A stretch of 64,000 bases of DNA, from assembly GCA_028687435.1 (NCBI GenBank), contig JAQUAF010000002.1, positions 124,001-188,000 on the forward strand, written 5' to 3'. The notes beneath the pieces were generated by a model. That model did no database searches. It had not been told where the DNA came from and saw only the letters and a list, made by a program, of their open reading frames with translations. Of this stretch, positions 36,764 through 46,937 are shown in pieces. Source of the DNA: Verrucomicrobiia bacterium. GTDB taxonomy: Bacteria; Verrucomicrobiota; Verrucomicrobiia; JABWAM01. The first letter of the stretch is position 1; each line of letters opens with the position of its first letter. The translations under genes were made by a program, and so were the position numbers.

Positions 36764-36871
36764 TATGACGCATCCTAACGGGGGCATGGTGTTTCGTCAA
36801 CCCCATCCCTTGAAAAATCGTTTTTTTTTCCATCTTGTTTGTCGGGGTGTTGCAGGTATAGGTTTGTCTGC

Positions 36872-37387
36872 ATGGCGGACGCATTGTATTACTATCTTGA
36901 TCAGGCTGACCAGCCGGTGGGGCCGTTGTCGTTCCAGCAAATGAAGAAAATGTTTTCAAATCAGATGATCACCCGGGAAACCTTGGTTTGTCGCGCGGGA
37001 ATGAACCAGTGGGTGCCGGCGCGGGACATGGCCGAGCTGGGGGTGGAATTACCAAGCAAGTTTTACACCCTCAAGCAAACCGGCGTGATTCAAGTCCGTG
37101 AACTGGAGCCGAAGAAGGTTCAGGGCAAGGTTGTGCTCTTCGATGATTACCATCAGATGCCGGATGGAAACCGGAAAAAGATGCTGGTAATGGGAGTGGA
37201 CAAGCTTCCGCAGACGCCGGAAATGGCCACGGAAATTTATCTGCAAGCCCAGGAAAAACGGATTGCCGATCTGGAAAAGCAGCTTGAGAATGAAAAAAAG
37301 AAGCTGATTCAGGCGCGCCAGCTTCTGGAGGATCTACGTCAGGGCAGGGAGCCTCCTGCTGTCAAGACTGAGGGGGGCGCAGGCTGA
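36872..37387 (+). CDS. GYF_2-domain protein with C-terminal coiled coil
   Basis: A 171-residue cytoplasmic protein. Residues 1-50 are a GYF_2 domain (YYYLDQADQPVGPLSFQQM, then TLVCRAGMNQWVPARDM), a small fold that binds proline-rich peptides and is common in PVC bacteria. The middle is a short beta-rich stretch. Residues 120-160 are a charged helix suited to a coiled coil. It is divergent from the Exb operon with 108 nt between the starts. The Exb operon encodes a protein with a polyproline hinge, a possible ligand; this is speculative. Confidence 0.82.
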   Translation: MADALYYYLDQADQPVGPLSFQQMKKMFSNQMITRETLVCRAGMNQWVPARDMAELGVELPSKFYTLKQTGVIQVRELEPKKVQGKVVLFDDYHQMPDGNRKKMLVMGVDKLPQTPEMATEIYLQAQEKRIADLEKQLENEKKKLIQARQLLEDLRQGREPPAVKTEGGAG

Positions 37388-37444
37388 ACCTTCCGGACGA
37401 TTTCCTGCCGGAATTTCAGTTTTCCAGCCGCCTGTCTCTTGAGC

Positions 37445-37793
37445 GAGGCTCTTGCAAAACTACGATGCATGGCGCGATAAATCACTTTGGCCGAATCCAA
37501 GGCGATGAGGCAGGAAAATCCCCACTGCGGGCTTTGATCCGCCTTCGCCCGAGCGCTTCGGCGAGACAAGCTGTCGACTTGTTCCGAGCGAAGTCGAGGA
37601 GGTCAACGCCGGAGTCGGCCAAAGTGATTGCCGCCCAAGGGGTTGCGCGTCTATTTTTCGCTGGCGGTCCCGCTGTGGCGGGATCGCTTGTGCCGCACAA
37701 GCGGCACCGTTGGCAGGGATTGGCCAAGCTCCACGCCTTGCCAGCGAAAAATATCCGCTGCAACGCCAAGTATCGTAGTTTTGCAAGAGCCTC
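37445..37793. mobile_element. MITE-like element, 349 bp, with 4-bp target duplication
   Basis: Terminal inverted repeats of about 23 bp: GAGGCTCTTGCAAAACTACG at the left end and its exact complement at the right. GAGC flanks both ends directly (37441-37444 and 37794-37797), as expected of a 4-bp target duplication. Two further inverted pairs are nested inside: AATCACTTTGGCCGA (37480-37494 with 37615-37629) and ATTTTTCGCTGGC (37653-37665 with 37740-37752). No transposase is encoded. It fills the space between the GYF_2 gene and the PfkB operon, a few bases past the kinase stop. Confidence 0.85.
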
Positions 37794-37805
37794 GAGCGGT
37801 TATGA

Positions 37806-38903
37806 TCAGCGAACCACGCGTGCGCTGCCGCCTTTCATGACCTTTTCCACTTCCTTGCAGGTGGCCATGGAGGTGTCGCCGGGGGTGGTCATGGCAAGGG
37901 CGCCATGGGCGGCGCCGTAGTTGACGGCCTTGGCTGCGTCGCCGGTGGTGAGAAAACCGTAGATGAGTCCGCTGGCGAAGCTGTCTCCTCCTCCGACGCG
38001 GTCCAGAATTTCAAGCTCGGCGTATTTGCGGCTTTCGTGGAGTTGTCCGTCCATGTAACAGATGGCGCTCCAGTCATTTTTTGTGGCGGTGATGACCCGG
38101 CGCAGGGTGGTGGCCACCACTTTGAAGTTCGGATAGACGGTCACTGCCTTCTGGATCATTTTCTTGAAGGCTTCGGTTTCGATGTTGGTGATATTGTGGT
38201 CGAGTCCTTCGACCTCAAGGCCGAGACTGGCGGTGAAATCCTCCTCGTTGCCGATCATCACGTCCACGTATTTTGCGATTTCGCAATTCACCTCGCGCGC
38301 CTTGGCCTGGCCGCCGATGCTTTTCCAAAGGCTGGGGCGGTAGTTCAGGTCGTAGCTGACAATGGTGCCATGTTTGTTGGCGGCCTTGACGGCTTCCACC
38401 GTGATGGCCGCGGTGGACTCGGACAGGGCGGCGAAGATGCCGCCGGTGTGGAACCATCGGATTCCGAGTTCGCCGAAGATTTTGTCCCAATTGAAGTCGC
38501 CGGGCTGGAGTTTGCTGGCGGCGGTGTTGCCGCGATCGGGCACGCCAACGGCGCCGCGGATGCCGAAGCCGCGTTCGGTGAAGTTCAGGCCGTTGCGAAC
38601 GGAGCGGCCGATGCCGTCGTCGGGTTTCCAAAGGATGAAATCCGTGGCCACGCCGCCTTGCATGATGAAATCCTCGATGAGATGCCCTACCTCATTGTCC
38701 ACGAAGGCGGTGCAAACGGCGGTTTTCAGGCCAAAGCACTTGCGCAGGCCGCGAGCGACGTTGTATTCGCCTCCGCCTTCCCATGCCTTGAATTCGCGTG
38801 CGGTGCGGATGCGGCCTTCTCCGGGGTCGAGGCGAAGCATGATTTCACCGAGCGAAAGTTCGTCGAATTTGCATTTTGCGGCGTCTTTGATTTTGAGTGG
38901 CAT
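37806..38903 (-). CDS. PfkB-family sugar kinase, KdgK-like
   Basis: A 365-residue ribokinase-family kinase. Motifs: LSLGEIMLRLDPGEGRI at the N-terminus, GGGEYNVARGLRKCFG (first PfkB signature), VSYDLNYRPSLW, and EILDRVGGGDSFASGLIYGFL, the second signature holding the catalytic Asp in GGGDSF. It resembles 2-keto-3-deoxygluconate kinases but is longer than most, which are near 310 residues. ATG 38903 removes 49 unlike codons that include the AT-rich intergenic repeat. It is last of a four-gene operon with a 2-hydroxyacid dehydrogenase, gnd and an Ldh2-family dehydrogenase. A sugar-acid substrate is inferred. Confidence 0.87.
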   Translation of the reverse strand: MPLKIKDAAKCKFDELSLGEIMLRLDPGEGRIRTAREFKAWEGGGEYNVARGLRKCFGLKTAVCTAFVDNEVGHLIEDFIMQGGVATDFILWKPDDGIGRSVRNGLNFTERGFGIRGAVGVPDRGNTAASKLQPGDFNWDKIFGELGIRWFHTGGIFAALSESTAAITVEAVKAANKHGTIVSYDLNYRPSLWKSIGGQAKAREVNCEIAKYVDVMIGNEEDFTASLGLEVEGLDHNITNIETEAFKKMIQKAVTVYPNFKVVATTLRRVITATKNDWSAICYMDGQLHESRKYAELEILDRVGGGDSFASGLIYGFLTTGDAAKAVNYGAAHGALAMTTPGDTSMATCKEVEKVMKGGSARVVR

Positions 38904-38913
38904 GGGAATCCTT

Positions 38914-38945
38914 GGGATTTTGGATTTTAGAATGGTGATTTTAGA
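38914..38945. repeat. GATTTT-rich intergenic repeat
   Basis: Short AT-rich segment (GGGATTTTGGATTTTAG followed by GTGATTTTAG) between the PfkB kinase and the Ldh2-family gene, of the same type as the stretch at 10512-10558. Confidence 0.5.
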
Positions 38946-40038
38946 TGGAGACCTGTTTGAAGTCACTTTCTTTCCATGGGGAGGCGCCGCATTCGCGGGC
39001 CATTTCGGCAAAGGCGTCCATTTCGGCCTTGGTAAAGAGCAGGCCGCCATGTTGTTGGGTCAGTCTGGCGCCTTCGGCCTCAAGCTGGCCGGGGAGCATG
39101 ACCTTGTCGTTGCCATGGCCCAGGATGTCCTTGATGACGGCCTGGACGTTGGTTTTTTGGTTGCGTCCGCATGGGAAATTGTCGCAGGAGAGCGCCTCGG
39201 CCTTGATGCACTGGAAGAAGAAATGGGGCGTGTGTTTTTCGCCGGCCGGGCCTTCGTTCCACTTGCCCCGGAGGAAGGGGATGCCGCTGCCGGTGAAGGC
39301 GGCCAGCAGTTCGTTGACCAGCGCCAGACCGTAGCCCTTGTGTTGCCCGAAAAAGAGAAGCCATTTGGCCCTGGCTGGATCGGTGGTGGGCTGGCCTTCG
39401 GCATCCACAGCGGCGCCGGGGGGCAGTTGTTTGCCTTCGCGGGCGAGTTGCTGCACGCGGCCCATGGCGACGGTGCTGGTGGCCCAATCGATGCAGATGG
39501 GGAAACCGATCTGATCCTGGGTGGGGAAAGCCCATGAATGGGGGTTGGTGCCCATGGTGGGATGTTTTCCCATGAAGGGAACAACCTCCGATGTGCCTGC
39601 GGTGCAGCAGGTGTAGGCGATGTATCCTTTTTTGGCGGCGTTGATGACATAGCCGCCACCCCACAGGTAATGGAACGCGTTGTCCACAGTGACAATGCCG
39701 GCGCCGTATTCATCCGCCATTTTCATGCAGCAGTCCATGGCTTCGAACGCGACGGACTGGCCGAGTTTGCGGTTGGCGTTCCAGCGTTGCACGGCTTTGA
39801 ATCGGCCGGGCAATTTCTCGATGGTTGCGCCGGGTTTGCATCCTCCGACCTTGGAGCCGAAGAGTTCATCGAGGTGGATGGCCTTGATGGCGTTGTGGGT
39901 GCGGATGCCGTGCGTGGAGGCCAGTTCGCAGAAGCGTGCGCCATCCGACGCCTCCTGAGCCGTGTAACCGCGGTGGCGGTAGGCGTTTTCGACAAGCTGG
40001 TTGTGTGTGGATTGGGGTACGACGAAGTAGGTGTTCAT
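38941..40038 (-). CDS. Malate/L-lactate dehydrogenase family (Ldh2) oxidoreductase
   Basis: A 365-residue NAD(P)-dependent oxidoreductase of the Ldh_2/YlbC/YiaK family, distinct from classical lactate dehydrogenases. Seen: ELASTHGIRTHNAIKAIHLDEL with the conserved His, VTVDNAFHYLWGGGYV, GTNPHSWAFPT (the nicotinamide-site block) and FFGQHKGYGLALVNELLAA. Family members reduce 2-oxo acids such as 2,3-diketogulonate or oxidise sulfolactate and ureidoglycolate. The operon (sugar kinase, 6-phosphogluconate dehydrogenase, 2-hydroxyacid dehydrogenase) suggests a sugar acid. Start ATG 40038. Confidence 0.88.
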   Translation of the reverse strand: MNTYFVVPQSTHNQLVENAYRHRGYTAQEASDGARFCELASTHGIRTHNAIKAIHLDELFGSKVGGCKPGATIEKLPGRFKAVQRWNANRKLGQSVAFEAMDCCMKMADEYGAGIVTVDNAFHYLWGGGYVINAAKKGYIAYTCCTAGTSEVVPFMGKHPTMGTNPHSWAFPTQDQIGFPICIDWATSTVAMGRVQQLAREGKQLPPGAAVDAEGQPTTDPARAKWLLFFGQHKGYGLALVNELLAAFTGSGIPFLRGKWNEGPAGEKHTPHFFFQCIKAEALSCDNFPCGRNQKTNVQAVIKDILGHGNDKVMLPGQLEAEGARLTQQHGGLLFTKAEMDAFAEMARECGASPWKESDFKQVSI

Positions 40039-40087
40039 GGGAAATCCGGCAAGGGTCAAGGTTTAAGGGGTAAACCTTTGTTTTGAC

Positions 40088-41542
<1,455 letters not shown>

Positions 41543-41592
41543 TTTTTTTAGGTTGGTTAGGCTGTAGGCTGTTAGACTGTTATCATTTTGAA

Positions 41593-42552
41593 TCAGACTT
41601 GGTTTGCCTGGGCGAGAGGTTTCTGGCCCTTGAGCGTCAGGATGAGGTTTTTGGCGGCCATGGTGGCCTGGCGAACCACGCTTTCGTACGTGCGGGAGCC
41701 AATGTGCGGAGTCAAAATGGCGTTGGGGCAGGCGAATAGAGGATGATCCTTGGGAGGGGGTTCCTGTTCCAGCACGTCGGCGCCATAGCCGAGAAGCTGC
41801 CCGCTTTTGAGGGCGGCCACCAAGGCTTGGGTTTCCACCAGTTCGCCGCGGGCGGTGTTGATGAGCACGGCGCCTTTTTTCATCAGGGACAGGCGCTGGG
41901 CGTTGATGAGATGCCGGGTTTCATCCGAAAGATTCACATGCAACGTCACAATATCGGCCACCTTGAGGATATCCTCCACATTGGAGTGGCGTTTGACCTC
42001 GTTCTTGCGGGCGAATTCCTCGTCCCAGAACTTGTCGAAACCGAGAACGGTCATGCCAAAAGCCCGGGCGCGGATGGAGACTTCCTTGCCGATGCGGCCC
42101 ATGCCAAGCACTCCGATGGTTTTGCCCATCAATTCGTTGCCGGTGATGCGTTTCCAGTCGCCTTTTTTCACGTGATTGCATTCCTCCACGATATGGCGGC
42201 AGATGGCCAGCAGCAGGCCAAAGGCGTGTTCGGCCACCGTGGTGTGGTTGACCCCTGGACAGAAGGTGACGGGGATTTTCAGATCAGTGGCGGCTTTGAC
42301 GTCCACTTTGTCCAAGCCGATGCCATATTTGCTGACCACTTTCAAACGGGGCAGGGCCTTTTGCAGGACCGCGCGGGTGATGGCGTCGTCGCCGCAAAGC
42401 AGGCCGTCGATGTCGCCGACCAGTTCCAACATTCGCTTTTCCGGCAAGGGACCCCGTTCCCGGATGATCTCAAAGCCTTCGCTGGCCAGAAGTTGATGAT
42501 GTTCGCCAGGGGTGTCCTGGAACGATGTGGTGGTAAGAAGGATTCGTTTCAT
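41593..42552 (-). CDS. D-isomer-specific 2-hydroxyacid dehydrogenase (phosphoglycerate dehydrogenase-like)
   Basis: A 319-residue dehydrogenase. The NAD-binding glycine motif is GVLGMGRIGKEVSIRARAFG. The catalytic residues are visible: Arg in INTARGELVETQAL, Glu in DVLEQEPPP, and His in LTPHIGSRTYE. It lacks the ACT domain of full-length SerA, so a hydroxypyruvate or sugar-acid reductase role is as likely as serine synthesis. It is first in the operon with gnd, the Ldh2-family gene and the PfkB kinase. A 10-bp palindrome lies 19 nt before its ATG. Confidence 0.9.
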   Translation of the reverse strand: MKRILLTTTSFQDTPGEHHQLLASEGFEIIRERGPLPEKRMLELVGDIDGLLCGDDAITRAVLQKALPRLKVVSKYGIGLDKVDVKAATDLKIPVTFCPGVNHTTVAEHAFGLLLAICRHIVEECNHVKKGDWKRITGNELMGKTIGVLGMGRIGKEVSIRARAFGMTVLGFDKFWDEEFARKNEVKRHSNVEDILKVADIVTLHVNLSDETRHLINAQRLSLMKKGAVLINTARGELVETQALVAALKSGQLLGYGADVLEQEPPPKDHPLFACPNAILTPHIGSRTYESVVRQATMAAKNLILTLKGQKPLAQANQV

Positions 42553-42571
42553 GAAAATGCAATGTTATACC

Positions 42572-42581
42572 AACACGTGTT
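42572..42581. promoter_or_regulatory. Palindromic candidate operator of the sugar-acid operon
   Basis: AACACGTGTT, a perfect 10-bp palindrome, lies just upstream of the 2-hydroxyacid dehydrogenase start in an AT-rich stretch. The size and position suit a LacI- or GntR-type repressor. No regulator gene is adjacent. Confidence 0.4.
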
Positions 42582-42691
42582 AGCATAATTTTGGCGCGGC
42601 GTCAAATTTTTTTTTGACAACCGGGGTGCTTGAGTCGCGAAAAGAAAGTGAAATTCAGGCGCTGAGGGGCAAGGGAAACAACCTGTTGTGT

Positions 42692-44104
42692 TCAACGAAA
42701 GAATAGCCACCAGACCATGATAAACAGGGGGAGAAGGATGGGGAGGGTGTATTTGAAGATGTAACCGGGAAAACTCGGGGTTTTTGCGCCGGCATGATCG
42801 GCGATGCTTTTGATCATAAAATTGGGGCCATTGCCAATGTAGGTGCAGGCGCCGAAGAAAACCGCGCCGATGCTGACAGCTTTGAGATGGGCGGCATGAT
42901 TGCCCAGAAGATAGGCGATTTGAAGGTGAGGCAGGGGAATGGAACCGGAAACCAATGATTCAGGATGATAGCGTTTGAGCATGGCCAGGGTATTGTTGAT
43001 TTCAACGGTGTGATTTGCTTCCGCGGCGGTCAGCCCGGCTGCGCCGTTTTTTAGAAGATGGTGGACTCCGTTGATGATATCCTGATCCACGAACAGCCCG
43101 ATGGAGGCGCTCAGGAAACTCAGGTAAGTGGGGGCGTTGTCGAGGATGGAGGAAAGCACTCCGCATCCCCAAAAAAACGCGTCTGCCGTTGAAACGCCCA
43201 GATTGGAGGCATGGACTTCCAGCCAGTCGAGGGCGGGCATCATGGTCATGAAAATTCCGGCAAAGAGAATGGCCACTTCGCGGATGGGCGCCCAGGTGAA
43301 TTGATTTTGTTCGTGAATGGTTTTTGCGGTGGTTTTCCACGATAGACCGGCGGCCAGAATCATCAGTGCCTCGCGCAGAAAAAGCGGGGATTGGATGAAC
43401 AGGGCGCCCAGGATCATGGCCAGGCAGAACAGGTTGTTCCAGCCGCCGAAACTCCAGGTCTCATGGGCGGTTTCCTGTTCACGGATTTCCTTTGGAGCGC
43501 GGAGAAAATTCCGGTGATCTAACAGATAAAACACCCCTAGCAGCCAGCCAACGCCCAGCAGCCACATCCAACTGAGCGAATGGAGCGTCCAGAAAAATGG
43601 CACGCCTTTGAGGTATCCCAGGTAGAGCGGCGGATCGCCGATGGGAGTCAGGGCGCCGCCGATGTTGCCGACGATGAAGATGAAAAAGACCACATGAAAC
43701 TCTGTGAGCCGGTATTTATTGGAACGCAGATAGGGACGAATGAGCAGCATGGATGCGCCGGTGGTGCCGATGAGATTGGCCAGCACAGCGCCAATCAAGA
43801 GAAGGAGGGTGTTGGTCAGGGGGGTTGATTCGCCTTTGACACCGATATGGATCCCGCCTGAGACGACAAAAAGGGAGCCGATCAGACAGATGAAGCTGAA
43901 GTATTCATGCAGACTGCCCAAAGGACGGGAGATTTCCCTGAGAATCACCAGGTAGTAAAACAGGGTTGTCGCGCCCAGGATGGCGGAGACTTTGGGGTAA
44001 TGATGTTCCCACCATTCATGGGCAGCCAGCGGCATGATCGCAATGGCCAGCAGGAGAATCGCAAAAGGGGCGGTCATCCAAGGATTGATTTCACAGCCGT
44101 GCAT
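42692..44104 (-). CDS. NhaD-type sodium:proton antiporter / ion transporter family permease
   Basis: A 470-residue membrane protein with about 12 hydrophobic segments. GTTGASMLLIRPYLRSNKY and FIVGNIGGALTPIGDPPLYLGYL are signature regions of the NhaD/ion transporter superfamily. GVLSSILDNAPTYLSFLSASIG in the second half is the matching repeat, and IGAVFFGACTYIGNGPNFMIKSIA follows near the C-terminus. The substrate is probably Na+ in exchange for H+, although some relatives carry carboxylates. It is upstream of the sugar-acid operon but separated by 139 nt with its own operator. purN is 39 nt upstream on the same strand. Confidence 0.87.
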   Translation of the reverse strand: MHGCEINPWMTAPFAILLLAIAIMPLAAHEWWEHHYPKVSAILGATTLFYYLVILREISRPLGSLHEYFSFICLIGSLFVVSGGIHIGVKGESTPLTNTLLLLIGAVLANLIGTTGASMLLIRPYLRSNKYRLTEFHVVFFIFIVGNIGGALTPIGDPPLYLGYLKGVPFFWTLHSLSWMWLLGVGWLLGVFYLLDHRNFLRAPKEIREQETAHETWSFGGWNNLFCLAMILGALFIQSPLFLREALMILAAGLSWKTTAKTIHEQNQFTWAPIREVAILFAGIFMTMMPALDWLEVHASNLGVSTADAFFWGCGVLSSILDNAPTYLSFLSASIGLFVDQDIINGVHHLLKNGAAGLTAAEANHTVEINNTLAMLKRYHPESLVSGSIPLPHLQIAYLLGNHAAHLKAVSIGAVFFGACTYIGNGPNFMIKSIADHAGAKTPSFPGYIFKYTLPILLPLFIMVWWLFFR

Positions 44105-44143
44105 GGTGATTTGGTTTTTTAGAGGGGAAATGGAAAGGGGTAA

Positions 44144-44758
44144 TCAGGTGTTTCGGATGATGACGCGGCGGCCTTCGATGCGAAGACGGTCTTCGGCCCA
44201 CAGCCGGAGGGCTTCCACATAGATGCGGTGCTCCTCTTTTTGGATGCGTTCGTGCAGGGTTGCCGCCGTGTCGCCGGACTGGATGGGGACTGCGGCTTGA
44301 AGGATGATGGGGCCGGCATCCATCTCGAGGGTGACGAAGTGGACGGTGCAACCCGCATAGCGGGCGCCGTAGTCCAACGCCTGTTTCCAGCTTTCCAATC
44401 CCGGAAAGGCGGGCAGCAGGGAAGGGTGGATGTTGATGATCCGTCCCGCAAAGGCCTCGATGAACGGTTGTTTGAGCATGCGCATGAATCCCGCCAGGAC
44501 CACCATGTCCACGCGCGCCTCGCGCAGGAGGCGGATGTATTCCTGTTCGGCGGCGGGGTCAAGCTTGGTGCGATATTTGCCGGGCGGCACGAAACGGTTG
44601 GGGATGCCGTGCTGTTGCGCCAGACCGAGAATGCCGGCGTTTTCGACATCCGCGAGAACAATACCGATTTCAACCGGCAGATTGCCGGCGGCAGCCGCCT
44701 TTGCTATTGCGCCAAAATTGGAGCCTTTTCCGGAGCCGAGAACACCGATGCGTTTCAT
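44144..44758 (-). CDS. purN: Phosphoribosylglycinamide formyltransferase
   Basis: Third step of purine synthesis: transfers a formyl group from 10-formyl-THF to GAR. The N-terminal GVLGSGKGSNF binds the phosphate. The catalytic Asn and His are in IINIHPSLLPAFPG, and the catalytic Asp is in HFVTLEMDAGPIILQAAVPI. It is 204 residues, full length. It overlaps no neighbour; the antiporter gene follows after 39 nt. The purA gene is 37 kb away, so purine genes are dispersed here. Confidence 0.95.
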   Translation of the reverse strand: MKRIGVLGSGKGSNFGAIAKAAAAGNLPVEIGIVLADVENAGILGLAQQHGIPNRFVPPGKYRTKLDPAAEQEYIRLLREARVDMVVLAGFMRMLKQPFIEAFAGRIINIHPSLLPAFPGLESWKQALDYGARYAGCTVHFVTLEMDAGPIILQAAVPIQSGDTAATLHERIQKEEHRIYVEALRLWAEDRLRIEGRRVIIRNT

Positions 44759-44848
44759 GATTTTCTGTCGAGGTTGTTAACTATTAGGCTGTTAGACTGT
44801 TGGTAATTGAATTCTGCGCAAAATACGCGGGAAAATATTGAGACAATA

Positions 44849-44917
44849 GGCGGTGCGGGAGCCCCGCCCTCCTTTTTTTACCGTGCAGACAATGGATGGC
44901 GGAACTCCCGCGCCGCC
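44849..44917. repeat. Imperfect 24-bp inverted repeat (dispersed-repeat type)
   Basis: Arms 44849-44872 and 44894-44917 pair at 20 of 24 positions (GGCGGTGCGGGAGCCCCGCC against GGCGGCGCGGGAGTTCCGCC), with a 21-nt loop containing a T7 run. It lies in the 248-nt gap between purN and the hldE-type gene, both on the minus strand. It may be a terminator, a processing hairpin or a REP-like element; no gene is seen in the gap. Confidence 0.6.
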
Positions 44918-45006
44918 ATACCGGTTGGTGTGACACTTTTTAAGAAAGGTGATCTTGGATATCACGGTTTCAGACAGGTCAGGCCGGTCCATGAGATTGA
45001 AGGCAA

Positions 45007-45510
45007 TCATGTGCGGATCTTTTTGATCAGACGGGTGGTGGAGTATCCTTGATAAACGGGAAGGATTTTGATTTTGCTGCCAATGGATTGGATGATCCGC
45101 CGTTCCGCGCGGTCAAGGGATTCCACGGTGTAATCGCCGCCTTTCACATAAATTTCCGGACGAAGCCTGGCGTAGAGGGGATTGATGCGTTTGCTGCCGA
45201 AAACCGTCACAAAATCCACACAGGAGAGCCCCGCCAGCACGCGGGCGCGGGCCATCTGGTTGTTGACGGGGCGGGTGGGGCCTTTGAGTTTGCGCACCGA
45301 GGCATCCGAGTTGAGGGCCACCACCAGGTAATCTCCCAGTTGCCGCGCTTCTTCCAGATAACAAACGTGTCCCACATGCAGGATGTCAAAGCATCCGTTG
45401 GTGAAAACCATGCGTTTTCCCCGCTTCCTCAACTGGCGGGCGAATGTGGCGAGCCGGACGGGAGAGACGACTTTGGGGGAGGTGAGGAAGGGGAGGGGCT
45501 TTTTCTTCAA
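45007..45510 (-). CDS. D-glycero-beta-D-manno-heptose 1-phosphate nucleotidyltransferase (RfaE2 type)
   Basis: Cytidylyltransferase-fold enzyme that activates heptose 1-phosphate for lipopolysaccharide core synthesis, matching the C-terminal domain of HldE. Motifs: MVFTNGCFDILHVGHVCYLEEA with the HxGH nucleotide site, ALNSDASVRKLKGPTRPVN, and GGDYTVESLDRAERRIIQ. The length of 167 residues suits a stand-alone domain; the kinase half is not encoded here. It starts with TTG at 45510, overlapping the upstream stop (TTGA). It implies an LPS-bearing Gram-negative outer membrane. Confidence 0.92.
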   Translation of the reverse strand: MKKKPLPFLTSPKVVSPVRLATFARQLRKRGKRMVFTNGCFDILHVGHVCYLEEARQLGDYLVVALNSDASVRKLKGPTRPVNNQMARARVLAGLSCVDFVTVFGSKRINPLYARLRPEIYVKGGDYTVESLDRAERRIIQSIGSKIKILPVYQGYSTTRLIKKIRT

Positions 45511-46124
45511 GAGCGGGACGGGTTGGGACGGTGGGGGGAGTTTTGTTTTTTCCTGAATTGGAATCGGCGCGACGGCTGCTGGTTTTGACGGGATGGAAAG
45601 GGCCGTTTGCCGCCATGATTTTTTTGGACGGATTTTTCCGTCGGAGGAGGGGTGTCGGGCAATACGGCGGTGCGGAACAGGGAAAGCAGGTGTTTTCGCC
45701 GGTGCTCGAAGATTCGTCGCAGGAAAGGGGATATCCAGGAGCGGTTGACGGCAGGGGAAAAAGATCCGAATGGCAGGGTGTAGAGAAGGCAGTCGATGAC
45801 CCGGGTTTGATTGTTGGGCAGGGACTCAAAATAGAAATTGTGTTCCAGATTGTTCAATGGACCCCGTTGCCAGACGTAGGCAATATGGCGGCGGGGGGTG
45901 TAGGAGATGACATAGGATTTCAGATGGACGGGAAATCCGAGGAATCTGGCCTGCATCTCAATGATTACCCCCTGGCCGAGATGACGGGCTGTGCGCCTGA
46001 GGATTCGCAACCGCTGGCTGGGGGGGAGCATGAGCGGCAGCTGTTCGGTGTCGCTGAAGTACTCGAAAACCTTGTCAACGGGCGCGTTCAGTTCGATTTT
46101 TTCGGAATAACTGCACAACGGCAT
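45507..46124 (-). CDS. SRPBCC-family (START-like) protein with basic tail
   Basis: A 205-residue protein with an SRPBCC/polyketide-cyclase-like fold. It has SYSEKIELNAPVDKVFEYFSDTEQLPLMLPP at the N-terminus and strands FPVHLKSYVISYTPRRHIAYVWQRGP, the pattern of small lipid- or ligand-binding START proteins. The last 40 residues are Lys/Arg/Pro-rich and probably disordered. The open frame continues far upstream but is antisense to rpe; ATG 46124 matches the domain start. It overlaps the heptose nucleotidyltransferase start by 4 nt, so the two are coupled. Ligand unknown. Confidence 0.85.
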   Translation of the reverse strand: MPLCSYSEKIELNAPVDKVFEYFSDTEQLPLMLPPSQRLRILRRTARHLGQGVIIEMQARFLGFPVHLKSYVISYTPRRHIAYVWQRGPLNNLEHNFYFESLPNNQTRVIDCLLYTLPFGSFSPAVNRSWISPFLRRIFEHRRKHLLSLFRTAVLPDTPPPTEKSVQKNHGGKRPFPSRQNQQPSRRFQFRKKQNSPHRPNPSRS

Positions 46125-46283
46125 AAACAATGGGATGCTGGGCGAATCGGATCGGCTGGTTATAAGGGTTGGTTGAAAATCAATTTTGTCTTGCGGCACG
46201 GCAGGCGGGCGGGCCAATATCCACCAATCACCGTGGCCTTTTCGCACAACCGACCACACACCTTTTAAATGACAAGTTGACAT

Positions 46284-46937
46284 ATGGCAAGCCTCGTCAT
46301 CGCACCCTCTCTTCTTGCGGCCGATTACACCCGCCTCGGCGATGAGGTTCATCGGGCTGAAAAGGGCGGCGCCGATTGGTTGCATGTGGACGTGATGGAT
46401 GGCCATTTTGTGCCCAATCTGACTTTTGGACCGGGTTTGGTGGCGGCCATCCGGAAGATCACCAATCTGCCGCTTGATGTGCATCTCATGATCGAGCGTC
46501 CGGATCGTTATGTGGATGCCTTTTGCAGGGCGGGGGCGCATTACCTCACGGTTCATGCGGAGGCGCCCCATGTGATGATGGATACGCTCCGCCGCATCCG
46601 GGATTTGGGAGTGAAGCCGGGGGTGGTTTTGAATCCCTCGACTCCCGCGCAGACGGTGGAATCGTGTCTGCCTTTGGTGGATGTGGTCCTTTGCATGACG
46701 GTGGTGCCCGGTTTTGGCGGGCAGAGTTTCATGCCGGGGGTGATGGAAAAGGTGCGCTGGCTGGCGGATCATCCGGCGCGGAAGACCAATCCTTATTGGG
46801 TGGAGGTGGACGGGGGGGTGAACCGGGAGACTGCGCGCCAGTGCGTGGCGGCCGGCGCAAATGCCCTGGTGGCCGGGACCGCCTTGTTTGGAGCGCCGGA
46901 TTTTGCCGCCGAAGCGGCCGCGATGAGGAAAGGGTGA
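46284..46937 (+). CDS. rpe: Ribulose-phosphate 3-epimerase
   Basis: Interconverts ribulose 5-phosphate and xylulose 5-phosphate in the pentose phosphate pathway. TIM barrel with IAPSLLAADYTRLGDEV, the metal-site HVDVMDGHFVPNLTFGP and LDVHLMIERPDRYV. VLCMTVVPGFGGQSFMPGVMEKV follows, with EVDGGVNRETA near the end. It has 217 residues, normal length. The start MASLVIAPS follows directly on the divergent region shared with the SRPBCC gene, 159 nt apart. The plus-strand series rpe, exonuclease, coaE, rho begins here. Confidence 0.97.
   Translation: MASLVIAPSLLAADYTRLGDEVHRAEKGGADWLHVDVMDGHFVPNLTFGPGLVAAIRKITNLPLDVHLMIERPDRYVDAFCRAGAHYLTVHAEAPHVMMDTLRRIRDLGVKPGVVLNPSTPAQTVESCLPLVDVVLCMTVVPGFGGQSFMPGVMEKVRWLADHPARKTNPYWVEVDGGVNRETARQCVAAGANALVAGTALFGAPDFAAEAAAMRKG

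Noticed and set aside
37445-37793. CRISPR array or riboswitch
   Set aside because: Repeats are inverted and terminal with a target duplication, not direct and regularly spaced.
37400-37805. Small coding genes in the GYF_2-PfkB gap
   Set aside because: All open frames fall inside the MITE and cross its inverted repeats.
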